The notes under the pieces are model-generated. The model searched no databases. It saw nothing but the letters and a program-made list of their open reading frames with translations, and was not told the origin of the DNA. A stretch of 64,000 nucleotides of DNA, taken from Argopecten irradians (taxonomy: Eukaryota; Mollusca; Bivalvia; Pectinida; Pectinidae). Location of the stretch: NCBI RefSeq assembly GCF_041381155.1, contig NC_091142.1, positions 40,907,604 to 40,971,603 on the forward strand, written 5' to 3'. Shown piece after piece: positions 62,301 through 64,000 of the stretch (the first letter of the stretch is position 1; the number at the start of each line of letters is the position of its first letter). Both the position numbers and the translations under genes were made by a program.

Positions 62301-63777
62301 TTCACCAAACTCTCATCAGCACATTGTCCCTCTTCAAGTCTGTTGTTTGGCTGAAATATATAAACATGTATTTGTTTAATTACAATATTGGATTATACAA
62401 TTTACATACTACTGTTTATTGTATAATCACGGCCCGGTTGTTCAAAGCATGGTTAGCTTAATCACATGATTAGTGAAATTTTCATTTCTTATTACTGCAA
62501 TATTCGCGATCATATCTTCACTAAACTCATTAAGTAAGTAAAGAATGGAGTTCTTCAGATACATTTAAAATTTTGTAAAATTTGTATTACCAGAAATTAT
62601 TTTATCTTGATTTGAAAATTGTTGTTAAACTGTGATTAACTTAATCACCTTTTGAACAACTGGGCCCTGATGTTTGATTTTTATATAGATGAAAAATGTG
62701 TACTGTATAACACTAAATATTTGTTGTGTAGACACCTGGTTTTTCTTACGGGTGCTGCTAAACCACGAAAATACAAAAAACTAAATTTGTTTTCTGCAAT
62801 ATTTGAATCAATGTTTCTTACCACATATATTTCTACACATGAAATAGTGTTTTTTCTGTACTTTCAAACTCTAAACCATGAAAATAAGTGCTGCTATATA
62901 TATTGTATATCAACACTCATTTAAACACTGGAATTGAAAATTAATATATTTGTACAAAACAGACTGGCTCCTTAAAGACAATTGTATCTAAAACCTGCAC
63001 TTTGCTGCCTTAATCAATATGATTTATTTGTAAATGTTGTATAGGTTATCAGGTTTGGGTTAATACCAAACTCAAGTATCTTAATGTACAACTTATATAT
63101 TCCTTTCTCAGATTTATTTGATGCTCATAATAAATACATAATTAATTAGTGGTCAATTACTTATACTTTTAAGTTACTAATCACAATGCTCTGTTATAAG
63201 TCTTGATTGGTAAAGTACAGCAGCTTATAAGCCTTCTCCATACACCAGGGGTTCCGATCACTTAAAATCTCTACAACCATCAACTATCTCTGTTATATAA
63301 TACGGCTATTTTGATATTCATCAAAGAACGAAATTACCTGATCTGTTCTGTTGCCTTCATTTTTACTATGATATAGTCCAGGGGTGTAGAGATTGTAAGT
63401 GATCGGAACCCCTTGAGTATCAAGGATAGATAATAAGATGCCATTTAAAACTTTTAAAATATTTAATATATTGTAACAGTCATCTATAAGTTTAACATTT
63501 TAGAGCATGACAGATAATTTGAAATTACGAAATGTCATAAGCTTCTTAAGTTTATCATATGAACCATATGTGTAATACCATGTTTGACCGATCTACAATT
63601 TAAATTAATTTGTACTATTCTGAATACAGGCATTATTAAGCATCCAAATCAGGACATGTTTTCTAAAATACTCTGTATGAATGTATACTATAAATCATAT
63701 CATCGTGTGAATATTTGTTTACCTGTGCAAGATTCATCAGAGTAGGAACACTCTTCAGTTTCAACTTTGGGCTTGTT
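62279..63777 (-). CDS. Last two exons of an unrecognised minus-strand gene (partial)
   Basis: Two candidate exons: 63777-63723 (acceptor AACGATTTCAG, donor GCACAG/GTAAACA) and 62350-62279 (acceptor TATATATTTCAG, ending in TGA). Read in the frame that joins them in phase 0, the first gives TSPKLKLKSVPTLMNLAQ and the second PNNRLEEGQCADESLVNMLF followed by QDD and stop. Both have protein-like composition. The first exon is also open in another frame (EECSYSDESC), so the join is a choice, made because it keeps the second exon open to its end. Upstream exons would lie beyond the window. No family recognised. The intron between them holds two TIR elements. Confidence 0.4.
62431..62666. mobile_element. 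MITE, 236 bp
   Basis: Terminal inverted repeats: GGCCCGGTTGTTCAAAGC on the left and GGCCCAGTTGTTCAAAAG inverted on the right, both continuing into TTAATCAC-containing sequence. No coding capacity. Confidence 0.8.
63247..63413. mobile_element. MITE, 167 bp
   Basis: Terminal inverted repeats of about 30 bp: AGGGGTTCCGATCACTTAAA on the left and AGGGGTTCCGATCACTTACA inverted on the right, each followed by ATCTCTACA. No coding capacity. Confidence 0.8.
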
Positions 63778-64000
63778 CTGAAATCGTTATTCTTATCTTT
63801 CCAGCTGCAGTTACAAAGAGTGTATAATGTGAATTAATTAATTTGTTATAATTTAGTCACAGGCTTCATTGATATAAGGTAATAGAAAATAAAGTATAAA
63901 ATCATCGAGAGAATAAAACGGTTGATGATAAAAAATGTCTATGACCCTTTATTATTATACAAGTTCTAAAATATTTTAGACAACTTATTATCAATTAGCC
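63778..64000. other. Intron or intergenic DNA at the window edge
   Basis: AT-rich, with no further exon recognised. Confidence 0.4.

Overview
The window looks like nuclear DNA of a bivalve mollusc, most likely a pteriomorph (scallop, pearl oyster or a relative). It is AT-rich and gene-sparse, with long introns, tRNA-derived SINEs, TIR elements, a LINE and several kilobase-scale minisatellites. Its clearest genes encode secreted Gly/Met-rich repeat proteins, one of which resembles abductin, the elastomer of the scallop inner hinge ligament. There is no sign of bacterial or viral gene organisation. The species call is inference.

Layout: a 40-bp satellite (1-4945) runs into a TIR element (4946-6177). 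A minus-strand abductin-like gene (9365-11084, promoter near 11.89 kb) is followed by a 36-bp minisatellite (13.5 kb) and a small minus-strand secreted-peptide gene (15360-16861). Next comes a 3.2-kb TIR element (19163-22384) holding an ACAAC-rich tract. A minus-strand gene for a basic Met/Trp/Arg/Pro-rich secreted protein (25423-28213) precedes a 21-bp satellite (32.1-34.9 kb). Then follow a plus-strand Met/Gly/Lys/Pro-rich gene (37475-39984, promoter near 35.41 kb), a 5'-truncated LINE with a 13-bp target-site duplication (45463-48137), and a plus-strand Gly/Met-rich gene (49512-55244) with two sister TTAA-type MITEs in and beyond it. A 38-bp satellite (57.5-61.2 kb) and the last exons of an unrecognised minus-strand gene (62.3-63.8 kb) close the window.

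The five secreted-protein genes share one design: a TATA-like box, an untranslated or almost untranslated first exon, a signal-peptide exon, and a phase-1 intron just after the signal. In the three Gly/Met genes a single giant repeat exon of symmetric phase 1-1 follows, then a tiny last exon encoding only a few residues and ending in tyrosine. Each of these three precursors has exactly two tyrosines, one of them C-terminal. Together they read as a locus for an extracellular, tyrosine-cross-linked elastomeric or shell/ligament matrix. The two non-repeat neighbours are candidate partners. Function is inferred from composition and architecture only; splice sites were assigned by eye without transcript support.
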